Assembly (NCBI RefSeq): GCF_902506205.1
Contig: NZ_LR732816.1
Span: 409,105-463,005 of the forward strand
Direction of reading: 5' to 3'
Length of the DNA: 53,901 bases
Source of the DNA: Brevundimonas sp. G8
GTDB lineage: Bacteria > Pseudomonadota > Alphaproteobacteria > Caulobacterales > Caulobacteraceae
The first letter of the stretch is position 1, and every line of letters begins with the position of its first letter. Under the pieces are notes generated by a model. That model saw only the letters and a program-made list of their open reading frames with translations, was not told where the DNA came from and searched no databases. Both the position numbers and the translations under genes were made by a program. Of the stretch, positions 44,212 to 53,001 are shown piece by piece.

Positions 44212-44295
44212 GACGTCTGGCGTCTGGCGTCCACACTCCACGCCCGCAGATAGCCTGCGCCCACTCTTCGAAAAGAGCGGTTTAAACCGCGTAGC

Positions 44296-44499
44296 TTAGC
44301 CCGGCTGGAAGAGGCCGGCTGGATCGAGGCCTTGCCAGGTGAAACCGGACGGGAGCGAAAGCGCAAATACCGGGCTCTGCCCCCTGGGCGCGACGAACTC
44401 GCGCTCTGGGTCGCCGAAGGTCAGGGTTCTCTCTCGACGCGCGGACGGGCCCCAGGCGGCGGGCTCGCACGTCCCATAGCTGACATTGCGCAAGCTTAA
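44296..44499 (+). pseudogene. Remnant of a winged-helix regulator (PadR-like)
   Basis: The frame reads LARLEEAGWIEALPGETGRE, then RKRKYRALPPGRDELALWVA, matching the wing and helix of PadR-type winged-helix repressors, to a TAA at 44497. It has no start codon. Immediately upstream an adjacent frame reads LFEKSGLNRVA and stops, suggesting a frameshift within a longer ancestral gene. The missing N-terminus shows it is not a working regulator. Confidence 0.45.
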
Positions 44500-44505
44500 C
44501 TTGCG
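44489..44505. promoter_or_regulatory. Operator-like inverted repeat
   Basis: CGCAAG (44489-44494), CTTAA, CTTGCG (44500-44505): a perfect 6-bp dyad with a 5-bp centre, 66 bp before the serine hydrolase start. Confidence 0.35.
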
Positions 44506-44570
44506 ACGTCGGATTAAGCGGAAGCACATATCGCAACCGCCATGTCGGCGGCGCAGCCTTCTGAGGAAGC

Positions 44571-45671
44571 ATGATGCGTGCTGGCGCAATCTTAGCGATA
44601 GGTATGTGGCTGGCGGCAAGTCCGACAACAGCGCAGTCGGACCATACTGGGTCGGCAATCTCGGCTGCCGCCTCTTTGGAGGCTCAAGCACCTGGACTGC
44701 TCACACGACTGAACATGGCGAGCCTCTCAGTCGCGGTTCTTGAGGAGGGGCGCGTGGCTTACACCCAGGCTTGGGGACAAGCCTCGCCCGGCCAGGCTGC
44801 GACTCCGAATACGCTCTACAACGTCGCGTCCTTGGCAAAACCGGTCAGTGCGGAAGTCGCTATGCGGCTCGTTGCGACGGGGCGTATCGGGCTCGACGAA
44901 GCCATGTCCCCCTACTGGGTCGATCCGGACCTCGCGGAAGATCCCCGGGCCTCTCGGCTGACGCCCCGCCTTGTGATGAGCCACAGGACGGGATTGCCGA
45001 ACTGGCGAGCAGACGATGGGGGCGTCCTCAAGTTTGATCGCGAACCGGGAGAGAGCTTTGGCTACTCAGGGGAAGGTTTTGAATGGCTCGCGCGGTTCAT
45101 CGAAAGCAAAACCGGCACGCCTTTCGAAGAATTGGCGCAAGCGCTCGTCTTCGCCCCCAGCGACATGAACGATACGGCTTACACTCGGCGCCCCTGGTTT
45201 AGCGGGCGTCTAGCCGCGCCCTACGATGCGGATGTGACGGCCTTAACTCCGCAGATCGCTGAGAAATATGTGGCCTCTGACGACCTGATCACGACACCCA
45301 CCGACTACGCGCAGTTCATGATCGGGATACTGAACCAGCAGGGTCTGACGCCGGCGCTGTACCGAGAACGTCAGAAGATTCAGACGGCGCGCCCGAAGCC
45401 GGCGTGCGCGACTGACGCTACTATAGCTTGCGCGTCCGAGGACGGCTTTGGCCTAGGTTGGGAAAGCGTCTTAATCGATGGTCGGCGGTTCTTGATGCAC
45501 ACCGGTATGGATGAGGGAACCTTCACCTTCGCCTATTTTGAGCTCGATACGGGCAAGGGACTGGTCCTGTTCACAAACAGCAGCAATGGATGGAAGGCTG
45601 TATTGCCCGTCCTTCAACTGACGAACGCAGACGAGGGATTTGTCCAACACCTTCGACGAGCCATCTCGTAA
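44571..45671 (+). CDS. Serine hydrolase, class C beta-lactamase/esterase type
   Basis: 366 aa from ATG 44571 (a second ATG follows). Signal peptide: AGAILAIGMWLAASPTTAQ. Active-site motifs: SxxK as ASLAKP (about residue 85), YSG in GYSGEGF (about 164) and HTG in LMHTGMDEG (about 307). These define the beta-lactamase/DD-peptidase-like esterase superfamily; true beta-lactamase activity is uncertain. It is periplasmic. Base composition and codon use are less GC-rich than the neighbours, and it sits beside a broken regulator and an operator-like dyad, consistent with recent acquisition. Confidence 0.85.
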   Translation: MMRAGAILAIGMWLAASPTTAQSDHTGSAISAAASLEAQAPGLLTRLNMASLSVAVLEEGRVAYTQAWGQASPGQAATPNTLYNVASLAKPVSAEVAMRLVATGRIGLDEAMSPYWVDPDLAEDPRASRLTPRLVMSHRTGLPNWRADDGGVLKFDREPGESFGYSGEGFEWLARFIESKTGTPFEELAQALVFAPSDMNDTAYTRRPWFSGRLAAPYDADVTALTPQIAEKYVASDDLITTPTDYAQFMIGILNQQGLTPALYRERQKIQTARPKPACATDATIACASEDGFGLGWESVLIDGRRFLMHTGMDEGTFTFAYFELDTGKGLVLFTNSSNGWKAVLPVLQLTNADEGFVQHLRRAIS

Positions 45672-46037
45672 GTCTTGACCGGCTGGGTCGGGAACGTGGC
45701 AGTCGTCTGCCGCATCGCCAGCGACTGCCAGGTTACGATAGGCCCGACCATCGTCACGGGCGCCGCGCGCTGGGTGCAGGCATGGCGGACAGCGCCTGGT
45801 CGATGACGGCCAGTTCTTTCAGCGCCGCCTGAGACGCCGCCAAAGACGGCGACCGGAGAGAGACGGCTCACATAGGCGATGACCCCGGAGCGGATCCCAC
45901 GGAGACTGTGGATATCCCGAACCGACCGCTCCTGACTCATCAGAGACATTGGGAAGGTCCGGTATTCGGCACGCGCGATGATCGCAACCGATCATGCCGC
46001 GAACGGTTAGCTTCCTCGAACCTCAAAGGAAATCGCC
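45672..46037. other. 366-bp gap with possible gene remnant
   Basis: It holds the possible frameshifted remnant at 45754-45949 (minus). No promoter match to EcfG was found ahead of the gene at 46038. Confidence 0.35.
45754..45949 (-). pseudogene. Possible frameshifted small gene
   Basis: From ATG 45949 the frame reads SLMSQERSVRDIHSLRGIRS, then GVIAYVSRLSPVAVFGG, and becomes unlikely. A one-base shift at about 45835 continues as SQAALKELAVIDQALSAMPA, then PSARRP and a stop at 45754. Joined, it would be a helical protein of about 65 residues. No family is known. Confidence 0.25.
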
Positions 46038-46448
46038 ATGTCTGACGCCGCCATCGCCGCCACGAAACGCTTCGGTGAGATCGTCAACGCCGGGGCGCTC
46101 GACGCCTTTTCGGAGGTCGTGGCGGAAGGCTGCGTGGACAATGACCCGGCCCCAGGACAGGTCGCGGGCCCCGAAGGATTCAAGACCTTCTTCACTGGCA
46201 TGCGGGCCGCCTTTCCCGACATGAGGGTGAAGCCGCAGACCATGGTCAGCGAGGGGGACAAGGTCGCCTTCGCCTACACCCTGACCGGGACGCACCAGGG
46301 TGATTTCCTCGGCGTCGCCGCCACCGGCAAGCCGATCGAAATTAGGGGCATGCAGATCGGCCGGTTCGAGAACGGCAAGATGGTGGAGCGCTGGGGCTCG
46401 TCGGACGAACTCGGCATCCTCAAGCAGATCGGCGCGGCGCCGGTCTGA
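46038..46448 (+). CDS. SnoaL-like ester cyclase family protein
   Basis: 136 aa, preceded by AAAGGAAA. It begins AAIATKRFGEIVNAGALDAF and contains GPEGFKTFFTGMRAAFPDMR, then HQGDFLGVAATGKPIEIRGM and GKMVERWGSSDELGILKQIG. This is the standard SnoaL/ester-cyclase pattern of a cone-shaped alpha+beta fold. The substrate is unknown and many members are not cyclases. It is 9 bp upstream of the flavoprotein gene, so it is co-transcribed. Confidence 0.9.
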   Translation: MSDAAIAATKRFGEIVNAGALDAFSEVVAEGCVDNDPAPGQVAGPEGFKTFFTGMRAAFPDMRVKPQTMVSEGDKVAFAYTLTGTHQGDFLGVAATGKPIEIRGMQIGRFENGKMVERWGSSDELGILKQIGAAPV

Positions 46449-46457
46449 GCGGAGCGA

Positions 46458-47846
46458 GTGCTCAAGCCCGTTGTCTGCGATGTCGCGATCATCGGCGCCG
46501 GGTCGGCGGGTCTTGCCGCCTATCATGCGGCGAAGGCTACAGGCGCGAAGGTCCTGCTGATCGAGGCGGGAGCCGGTGGCACCACCTGCGCCCGATACGG
46601 CTGCATGCCTTCTAAGCTGTTGCTGGCGGCCGCGCGCGCGGCGCGTGACGCAAAGGCGGCGGAGATGTTTGGCGTCCATGCCGAGGATCTCACCATCGAC
46701 GGCAAAGCGGTCATGGCAAGGGTGCGCCGCGAGCGCGATCACTTCGTCGAGGCTGTGCTGGAGGACGTCGCCGCCATCCCGCCGGCGGACAGGCTGCACG
46801 GCCAGGCGCGGTTCGCTGGTCCCGACACCCTGACGGTCGATGATCATACGCTCGTCACCGCACGAGCCGTCGTGATCGCGACCGGCGCGAGACCGGTCGT
46901 TCCCGAGGATTTGGCCGAGACCTGCCAGGAACGGGTCGTCACTCACGAGACGGTCTTCGAAATGGAGACCCTGCCCCGGTCGCTGGCGGTCATCGGGGCT
47001 GGCCCGCTCGGTCTCGAACTGGCCCTGGCCTTCGTCCGGCTGGGTGTAAAGACGACGGTCTTCGACGAGGGCGACGCGATCGGGGCGGTGGGCGATCCTG
47101 TCGTCGCCGAGGCCGTGGCCGACCAGATGAAGCGCGAGCTGGTCTTTGAACTGGGGGTGACAGTCGAGGCGAAGCGTAAGACGGACGGCGACATCCTGCT
47201 TCACTGGACCAAGGCCGGCGGTAAGGCGCGGCGCGGAACCTTCGACTACGTCCTCGTCGCGACGGGGCGGACGCCGGCGCTGGACGGGCTGGATCTCAAC
47301 CTCGCCGGCCTGGACTGCGACGAGGATGGTGCGCCGGTTTTCGACCCGGACACCCTGCGCTGCGGACAGTCAACCATCTTCATCGCCGGGGATGCGAACG
47401 ACGACCGGCCTGTGCTGCACGAGGCCTCCCTCCAGGGCGAGCTCGCGGGCCGAAACGCCGTGCATGCGCCAAAGCTGGAGAAGCGGGCGCCGATGCCGCG
47501 GATGGCGGTGGTCTATTCCGATCCCGACATCGCCAGCGTCGGACCAGGCTGGGACGACGACGCGGCCAACGGCTGGATCGTCGGCTGTAGCGACGACGTT
47601 GGACGGGCGAGGGTCGACGGCAGGCCGTCGGGAATCTTGCGCGTCTATGCCGGGGCCAGGGACGGCGTGCTTCTCGGCGGCGAACTGTTCGGGCCTGACG
47701 TCGAGCATCTCGCCCATCTCCTGGCCTGGGCGGTCCAGTTGAAGATGACGGCGAAGGACGTGCTCGCGCTGCCCTTCTACCATCCGACGACGGAAGAGAG
47801 CCTCCGGACAGCCCTGCGCGACCTAGCCGATCAGCAGAAGGGCTGA
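46458..47846 (+). CDS. Dihydrolipoamide-dehydrogenase-like flavoprotein disulfide reductase
   Basis: 462 aa from GTG 46458. FAD motif: IIGAGSAGLAAY (about 10-21). Redox-active disulfide: TTCARYGCMPSKLLL (about 42-56; CxxxxC with R and Y in place of LN, so atypical). NAD(P) motif: IGAGPLGLELALAF (about 178-191). Second FAD motif: IFIAGDAND (about 310-318). C-terminal interface motif: YHPTTEES (about 445-452), with the acid-base His. No lipoyl or 2-oxoacid dehydrogenase genes are nearby, so it is more likely a stand-alone NAD(P)H disulfide reductase than the E3 of a complex. Cytosolic. It ends 2 bp from a convergent SDR. Confidence 0.88.
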   Translation: MLKPVVCDVAIIGAGSAGLAAYHAAKATGAKVLLIEAGAGGTTCARYGCMPSKLLLAAARAARDAKAAEMFGVHAEDLTIDGKAVMARVRRERDHFVEAVLEDVAAIPPADRLHGQARFAGPDTLTVDDHTLVTARAVVIATGARPVVPEDLAETCQERVVTHETVFEMETLPRSLAVIGAGPLGLELALAFVRLGVKTTVFDEGDAIGAVGDPVVAEAVADQMKRELVFELGVTVEAKRKTDGDILLHWTKAGGKARRGTFDYVLVATGRTPALDGLDLNLAGLDCDEDGAPVFDPDTLRCGQSTIFIAGDANDDRPVLHEASLQGELAGRNAVHAPKLEKRAPMPRMAVVYSDPDIASVGPGWDDDAANGWIVGCSDDVGRARVDGRPSGILRVYAGARDGVLLGGELFGPDVEHLAHLLAWAVQLKMTAKDVLALPFYHPTTEESLRTALRDLADQQKG

Positions 47847-47848
47847 CC

Positions 47849-48655
47849 TCAGCCGCCCTCTCGAAAGTCCGGATAGAGGCTCATGCCGCCGTCGACGAAC
47901 AGGGTGGTCCCAACCACGTAGTCGGCAGCGTCCGAGGCCAGCCAGACCGCGCTCTGGGCGACGTCCTCGACCTCGCCGATTCGGCCGTAGGGTATGAGCT
48001 TCACAAGTTTCCTCGCCGCCGCTGGCGTGTCCCAGGCGGCCTTATTGATGGGGGTCTTGATGGCCCCCGGTGCGATAGCGTTGACGCGGATCTTCTGGTC
48101 GGCGAGCTCTTGGGCCATCGTCTCCATCAGCATCCTCACCCCGCCCTTGGCCGCCGCATAGTTGGCGTGACCGGCCCAGGGAATCCGCTGGTGCACCGAG
48201 GTGACGAACAACACCTTTCCGAGCGCGCGGGACCGATTGGGCTCCAGCCCCTGACGCCTGAAGCGTTTCGCCACCTCCTGGGCGCAGAGGAAGGCGCCGG
48301 TCAAGTCTAGGTCGATGACCTTGCGCCAGCCCTCCAGCGTCATCTCCAGAAAGGGGGCGTCGGCCTGGGCGCCCGCGTTTGCGACCAGAATATCGACACC
48401 GCCGAAGTGGGCGTCGGCCGCGTCGAAGAGCTTCTGGACGTCACGGGGCTTGGAGACATCGCCCCGGACCGACACCGCCCGGCCTTCCTTCCCGAGGATC
48501 TCGGCGGTCACAGCCTTACCGGCCTCCGCGTCGCTGTGATGGTTGACCACGACGGCGGCGCCCGCCTCGGCGAACGCCAGAGCAATCGCCTTGCCGATGC
48601 CCGAGCTGGCGCCGGTGACCACGGCGCGCTGGCCGGCGAGAGATTTCTGGTTCAC
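47849..48655 (-). CDS. SDR-family oxidoreductase, glucose-1-dehydrogenase-like
   Basis: 268 aa. Motifs: TGASSGIG (about 14-21), NAGAQAD (about 92-98), catalytic Ser in VTSVHQRIPWAGHANYAAAK (about 151-170), with YAAAK, and the end GTTLFVDGGMSLYPDF, a signature of the glucose 1-dehydrogenase subgroup. It would oxidise beta-D-glucose with NAD(P). The gene overlaps the amylo-1,6-glucosidase stop (ATGA), so glucose released by the debranching-type enzyme could be its substrate; that link is inferred. Confidence 0.9.
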   Translation of the reverse strand: MNQKSLAGQRAVVTGASSGIGKAIALAFAEAGAAVVVNHHSDAEAGKAVTAEILGKEGRAVSVRGDVSKPRDVQKLFDAADAHFGGVDILVANAGAQADAPFLEMTLEGWRKVIDLDLTGAFLCAQEVAKRFRRQGLEPNRSRALGKVLFVTSVHQRIPWAGHANYAAAKGGVRMLMETMAQELADQKIRVNAIAPGAIKTPINKAAWDTPAAARKLVKLIPYGRIGEVEDVAQSAVWLASDAADYVVGTTLFVDGGMSLYPDFREGG

Positions 48656-50724
48656 GCGGCGCGCTCCTCGGCAGGGGTGACGGATCCCGAAACGACGCCG
48701 GCCCCGTCGCGCGTGACCCGGCAGTCAAACCTGCGCTGGCCGACGGTCAGGCCCACTATCTCCAGACAGGCGACGCTGGTCGGCAAGAGGGGATTGTCGA
48801 GCACCAGCCCGGACGATACCGGGCGCAGGCCGAGCATTTCGGTCAGGAGGTAGGGCGCAGCGCCCGCCGACCAGGCCTGCAACGGCTCGGCGAACGGGCA
48901 TCGGGCGGGAAAAAGCCCTGGCTCGCGGTCAAAGCCGATGAAGAACTCGGGCAGCCGACCCATGGCGAAGTGCTCCGATACATCGATCAGGGCGTCGAAG
49001 AGGCTGATCGCCGGCCCATCCATTCCGTGGCGCTTCATTCCAGCCGCGATCAGCGCATTGTCGAACGGCCAGACGCTGCCGAGATGGTAGTTCAGAGGGT
49101 TGTAGGCCGTCGCAGCCACCGACAGGGTGCGCACGCCCCAGCCGCAGTTCATATCGGGCTGCATCATACGCTCGGCGGTACGGCTTGCCTTGTCGTCGTC
49201 GGCGATGCCGGACCACAGTACCTGCCCTGCGTTGGAGGCGACCACGTCCAGTTGACGGTCGCCCACCTCCAGCCCCAGCGCGAAACAGCCCTCGGCCTCC
49301 ATCCAGAAATCCTGATTGAAAGCTTTCCGCAGACTTTGTGCCTCGTCCATCAAGACGTCGGCGGCGGCGCTTTCGCCTGCTGTCTGGTAGGCGTCGGCCA
49401 TGAGGCGCCGCGCGAGCCAGGCGTAGCCTTGAACCTCGCTAAGCGCGATCGGGCCTTTCGACCGTTCTCCGTCGGAGCGCGGCACCCCCGTGCTGGAGTC
49501 CTTCCAGCCCTGATGGATCACACCGTCTTCGTTTTCTCGGTCGTAGGTCAGATAGCCGTTGGCATTGGCCGCGCTGCGTTCCGTCATCCACGCCACTGCC
49601 GCGTCTATAGTGGTCCGGAGTTCATCGAACAGGGCATGCGATCCCGTCCACTCCGCATGGCGTCCGACCAGGATCAGAAAAAGCGGCGTAGCGTCGATCG
49701 ACAGATAGCTCGGCCGATGAGGAACCTCCTGCAGATTGGCCATAGCGCCCACGCGGAGCTCATGCGGGATCTTGCCCGGTTCCTCACCCGTCTCGGCGTC
49801 GGTCTTGCGCCCCTGATGCCGGGCGAACAGCCGAAGGACCCCTTCGGCGGGGCGGGGATCGAATGGCAGGGTCTGCAACGCCGCGATCAAACTATCCCTG
49901 CCGAACGGCGCAACGAACCAGGGCAGGCCGCCGGCGATAAAGGGCTCCTCCAGCTCGGTCAGCAGCAGACTCAGATCCTTGAACGAACGATCAAGCAGGC
50001 GGTCGAAGATGAGGTTGTCGCTGGTGACCGAGACGCCGTTATAAACCACCGGTGCAGGGGGGCTGGCGCGAGTGGGTGCTCCAACCTCTTCGACCTCGAA
50101 GCGGATCTCGAGCGTTTCGGTCTGGCGCGCCTTGATCTCAAGATCGAAAGCGAGCCGGCGCGCGCTGCCGTGGACCGTGATCGTGGCTGCGCGGTCGAGC
50201 ATGACTGTCAGGCGCCGCTCGACCGCGTCGGTCCCGATGTAGCGGAAGGTCAGTCCATCGTCCCGGGTCTCAACTGTGCGCAAGGGCCCGCGCGATTTGG
50301 GCTCGGCGCCCCGCAGTTCGAAGATGTCCTCGAACAGGGCGTCGATGGTCACGGCCAGCTCAAACCGGATCGGCTTCAGGGCGAAGTTGCGGATCTCGAT
50401 CCGGTCGGCGAGCTCGAGCCTGTCTCCCGCGACCGTGCGGTCAAGCCGAAGGCCGAAGCACTGCGGCGCCATCGACTTGCCGTCCGTCTGAACGATCTCG
50501 TTGTTGGTCAGCTGATGGATCGCTTGCGTTCCGCGCGCCGCGCTTGACATCAGAACCAAGGGACCTCGGCTGCCGAGCGTCAGCTCGTAGCGGCTGAGGT
50601 AGCGGGTGTCGCGATGGAAGAGGCCGACGCCAGCGTCGCTGCCGTCCGGTACCGCTCCGTTAGGACAGGTCCCGAGAAACAGGGCTCCGTCCTTGATGAG
50701 GATGGGCTGGGTGACTTCCGTCAT
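48652..50724 (-). CDS. Amylo-alpha-1,6-glucosidase (glycogen-debranching-type)
   Basis: 690 aa from ATG 50724; an upstream in-frame ATG at 50787 adds residues that look non-coding. N-terminal GDE_N_bis-type domain: GLFHRDTRYLSRYELTLGSR (about 34-53) and LTNNEIVQTDGK. C-terminal (alpha/alpha)6 domain: LPWFVAPFGRDSLIAALQTL (about 291-310), LSEVQGYAWLARRL and NPLNYHLGSVWPFDNALIAA (about 547-566). Such proteins hydrolyse alpha-1,6-linked or sucrose-like glucosides. There is no signal peptide. It overlaps the glucose-dehydrogenase-like SDR. This is the third glucosidase of the window that shares an operon with other stress-type enzymes. Confidence 0.88.
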   Translation of the reverse strand: MTEVTQPILIKDGALFLGTCPNGAVPDGSDAGVGLFHRDTRYLSRYELTLGSRGPLVLMSSAARGTQAIHQLTNNEIVQTDGKSMAPQCFGLRLDRTVAGDRLELADRIEIRNFALKPIRFELAVTIDALFEDIFELRGAEPKSRGPLRTVETRDDGLTFRYIGTDAVERRLTVMLDRAATITVHGSARRLAFDLEIKARQTETLEIRFEVEEVGAPTRASPPAPVVYNGVSVTSDNLIFDRLLDRSFKDLSLLLTELEEPFIAGGLPWFVAPFGRDSLIAALQTLPFDPRPAEGVLRLFARHQGRKTDAETGEEPGKIPHELRVGAMANLQEVPHRPSYLSIDATPLFLILVGRHAEWTGSHALFDELRTTIDAAVAWMTERSAANANGYLTYDRENEDGVIHQGWKDSSTGVPRSDGERSKGPIALSEVQGYAWLARRLMADAYQTAGESAAADVLMDEAQSLRKAFNQDFWMEAEGCFALGLEVGDRQLDVVASNAGQVLWSGIADDDKASRTAERMMQPDMNCGWGVRTLSVAATAYNPLNYHLGSVWPFDNALIAAGMKRHGMDGPAISLFDALIDVSEHFAMGRLPEFFIGFDREPGLFPARCPFAEPLQAWSAGAAPYLLTEMLGLRPVSSGLVLDNPLLPTSVACLEIVGLTVGQRRFDCRVTRDGAGVVSGSVTPAEERAA

Positions 50725-51228
50725 AAAGGGGGCGTCGCTCAAGTCTGGCTCCAGATCCACGCAAGCCAGGCCGGCCAAAGTAAACAACGCGCCAGATGGC
50801 GGGTCGCTTCACACCGCCGGAATCGCTGCCGTTCAGACGCCGACGCGGACCAATTTGTGAAGTGCCCCCCTCTGGACGTGCTCCGCCGTTCACGGCGACG
50901 GAGTCATCGGCGGCCAACCGCCATAAGCCGTTTGGCAGAGAAGCATCGCGAGAGGCATGGCCGGGGAGCACGACCTGATGTTCAGCTACTTGCGACCTTC
51001 CTCAGAAACGTCCCCATTCCAATCCGCCCGCGGATGTCTCTTGTCTGGCATGATGTTAATGTCCGCTTCTGGCGCACCCTCGCCTCTGGCTAACGCGCGA
51101 CGCGTGCGGAGTTGCAGGAATGGAGGCGGGTGCCGCAGAAGTTGGAAGCGCCCATTGGAGGCCGCAATGAAGCTGACCCCATAAGAACGGCCGAGCGGTA
51201 GAGTCCGGCCGCTCCGATAATCTCGTTA
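50725..51228. other. 504-bp gap between glucosidase and nuclease pair
   Basis: No gene is supported. Near its right end, 51193-51198 and 51209-51214 form a 6-bp stem that could end the minus-strand nuclease transcript; it lacks a strong T run. GC content falls going right. Confidence 0.3.
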
Positions 51229-51765
51229 TCACCCTGAACTGAGCACCTGTCGCTTCACCATTTCGGTCATGGCGACCCGCAGCGCGCGGACTAAGTCGTT
51301 TCCCGAGGTAAGCTTGCGTAGATCATCGCCCGTGATCACGAGGACCGTAACCCCGTCGATCATCGCGGCTGTCAGATGAAAGAAGGCGGCAGACGGAAAA
51401 TCCTTATCCCCGGTGACGCCGTTCAACGCGATCAGGATGCCATTGCGGCGCGATTTGTCCTTCAGCAACGTTGCGAAGTACCTCACGTCCCGCCCGGGAA
51501 CCGGATGGCCGGAGCTCTTGCATTCGACGATCAACGGGCAGTCCAGGAAGTGCAGGCCGTCGCGGGGGGCCTCGTTCCAGTAGAGGATGTCTATTTCCTC
51601 GGTCCCATACGAGTTCTTGATGTTCGAACCCTCGAACACCAAACCAGGGACGGCTTCGAAGATTGTCCTCATGAGCGCCTCGAGCCTGGCCCCCTTTGGC
51701 TGGGCTTCGGGGGTCTCCGCGATCGCCTTGAGTTCCGCTGCGATCCAATCGGGATCGAGCGTCAT
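51229..51765 (-). CDS. PD-(D/E)xK nuclease-like protein
   Basis: 178 aa. The restriction-endonuclease-like core is visible: helix GARLEALMRTIFEAVPGL (about 25-42), acidic EEIDILYW with D59, then PLIVECKSSGHPV with E81 and K83, giving the D-(x)n-ExK site. The C-terminal part (DLVRALRVAMTEMVKR) is helical and may contact a partner. Its ATG overlaps the stop of the upstream gene (ATGA), and its core is similar in layout to the nuclease domain of that protein, so the two probably form a hetero-complex. Lower GC than the surrounding genes suggests horizontal transfer. A defence role is inferred. Confidence 0.75.
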   Translation of the reverse strand: MTLDPDWIAAELKAIAETPEAQPKGARLEALMRTIFEAVPGLVFEGSNIKNSYGTEEIDILYWNEAPRDGLHFLDCPLIVECKSSGHPVPGRDVRYFATLLKDKSRRNGILIALNGVTGDKDFPSAAFFHLTAAMIDGVTVLVITGDDLRKLTSGNDLVRALRVAMTEMVKRQVLSSG

Positions 51766-52694
51766 TCGGCGTCTCCACGCACGAAGGCCGCGCGGCGCCG
51801 CCGCTTCAGGATCTCCTTCTCCAGACGTCCGCCTTCCAGTGTCGAGATCAGGTCTTCCGCAGAAAAGGAGAGCACCTGCGGGGTCTCAAACAGCGAGGGC
51901 GGGGTGTGGCTCCGGTCGTGATCAAACACCAGCAGCGCTAAACTGGCGTCGCTCGCCTCTACGGCGCGAGTCAGGCGCTTCACGTATGCCTCTGCGTTTT
52001 TGATCACACTCCCTGAGCCGCCTCGAAGAAGCTTGCATTCCACGAGCACTGGGCCGCCCGCCTCGAAGGCGATCTCATTCAGCCAGACTACGAAATCCAC
52101 CTGCGGTTCGTTGCGGGGAGCGTCCGTCGCCGTCACATCTGCGCCGGCAGACTCAAAGATCCTTTTGATGAGGTCTTCGAAAATTTCCGCGCGCGAATTC
52201 CCAGCGGCACCAGACCGAAGGTGTTGCAGTTCGCGGCTGGCCCAGCTGAGATCAACCGTTCGTGCATCCGGCACGTCCGCCAAGATTGCGGGCGGTGCCT
52301 TGGCGTTGCGCAAGAACCGATCGAGGTCGTCGCCGGCATCGGCTACGCGGCGGTCTTCAACCGCCCTTAGGTAGGCACCCGAAATCTCGTTCGGCGCAGC
52401 ACCCTCGGTGAGGACAATAAACGCCGCCTTTCCGAGACTGCGAGCGATGCCGAGTTCATACATGATTGAGTCGCGACCGCGTCCGCTCAGGACCATCGCC
52501 ACGAAGTCCGACGCGGCGATAAGCTTCAGCAGCTCTGGCGTGATCGCTGACCCGACATTCAGCGAATGTGCGGAGGTCACGGCTATGCCTCGCGCCATCA
52601 GCATATCCCTCAACGTCGCCGTCTCGGGCCCAGTTGGACCGGAGACGAAGCACGTCTCAAACCGCGATGTCACATGCGAGGAAGTCATAGTCAT
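51762..52694 (-). CDS. TIR/deoxyribosyltransferase-like domain fused to PD-(D/E)xK nuclease
   Basis: 310 aa from ATG 52694; two further ATGs and an upstream TTG exist. Residues 11-130 form a Rossmann-like TIR or nucleoside-deoxyribosyltransferase-type domain: CFVSGPTGPETATLRDMLMA, SDFVAMVLSGRGRDSIMYEL with candidate catalytic E80, and GKAAFIVLTEG. Residues 160-260 are a restriction-nuclease fold: helix SRAEIFEDLIKRIFESAG, then PQVDFVVWLNE with D200 and GPVLVECKLLRG with E219 and K221. Such N-terminal domains hydrolyse nucleotides such as NAD+ or sense cyclic nucleotides in anti-phage systems. The next gene overlaps by 4 bp. No helicase, methylase or cyclase is nearby. Confidence 0.7.
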   Translation of the reverse strand: MTMTSSHVTSRFETCFVSGPTGPETATLRDMLMARGIAVTSAHSLNVGSAITPELLKLIAASDFVAMVLSGRGRDSIMYELGIARSLGKAAFIVLTEGAAPNEISGAYLRAVEDRRVADAGDDLDRFLRNAKAPPAILADVPDARTVDLSWASRELQHLRSGAAGNSRAEIFEDLIKRIFESAGADVTATDAPRNEPQVDFVVWLNEIAFEAGGPVLVECKLLRGGSGSVIKNAEAYVKRLTRAVEASDASLALLVFDHDRSHTPPSLFETPQVLSFSAEDLISTLEGGRLEKEILKRRRRAAFVRGDAE

Positions 52695-53001
52695 TTGTTG
52701 ACCTGCAAAATCTGCAACGATCAAGCCTTGGGCGACCGGACAGCGACCAGCCTGTACCTGCCAGACCTTGTTGCGCTAGGTCGTAAAGGTCCGGTTTGGG
52801 GATAGAAGCCCACGTCTCCTTCTGGCGCATAGCAGCGGTAAAGAAAGCTGGATGAGGCGTCCAGGTTTCGCCGGCTCCCCCGCTCCTATCCCTACCGGTC
52901 GGTCAAAGTTCTAGCGTGCCTCAGAGAGGCCTCCCGTAGGCTCGCCTTATCGAGAGATCTCGCCATAGCCTTGGCCGGGGAACTTCAGCTACCACGCTAC
53001 G
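52695..53001. other. 307-bp gap between nuclease pair and thermonuclease
   Basis: Divergent region carrying both promoters. AT content is higher near 52690-52720. No gene or clear promoter motif was assigned. Confidence 0.3.

Larger units (their letters stand above)
44157..44570. other. 414-bp gap with terminator, regulator remnant and dyad
   Basis: It contains the terminator at 44185-44211, a broken regulator fragment (44296-44499) and an inverted repeat at 44489-44505 ahead of the serine hydrolase. Composition changes here towards lower GC. Confidence 0.4.

Noticed and set aside
48970..50547. 525-codon open frame antisense to the amylo-1,6-glucosidase
   Set aside because: Shadow frame with no domain pattern; the minus-strand product is a clear glycoside hydrolase.
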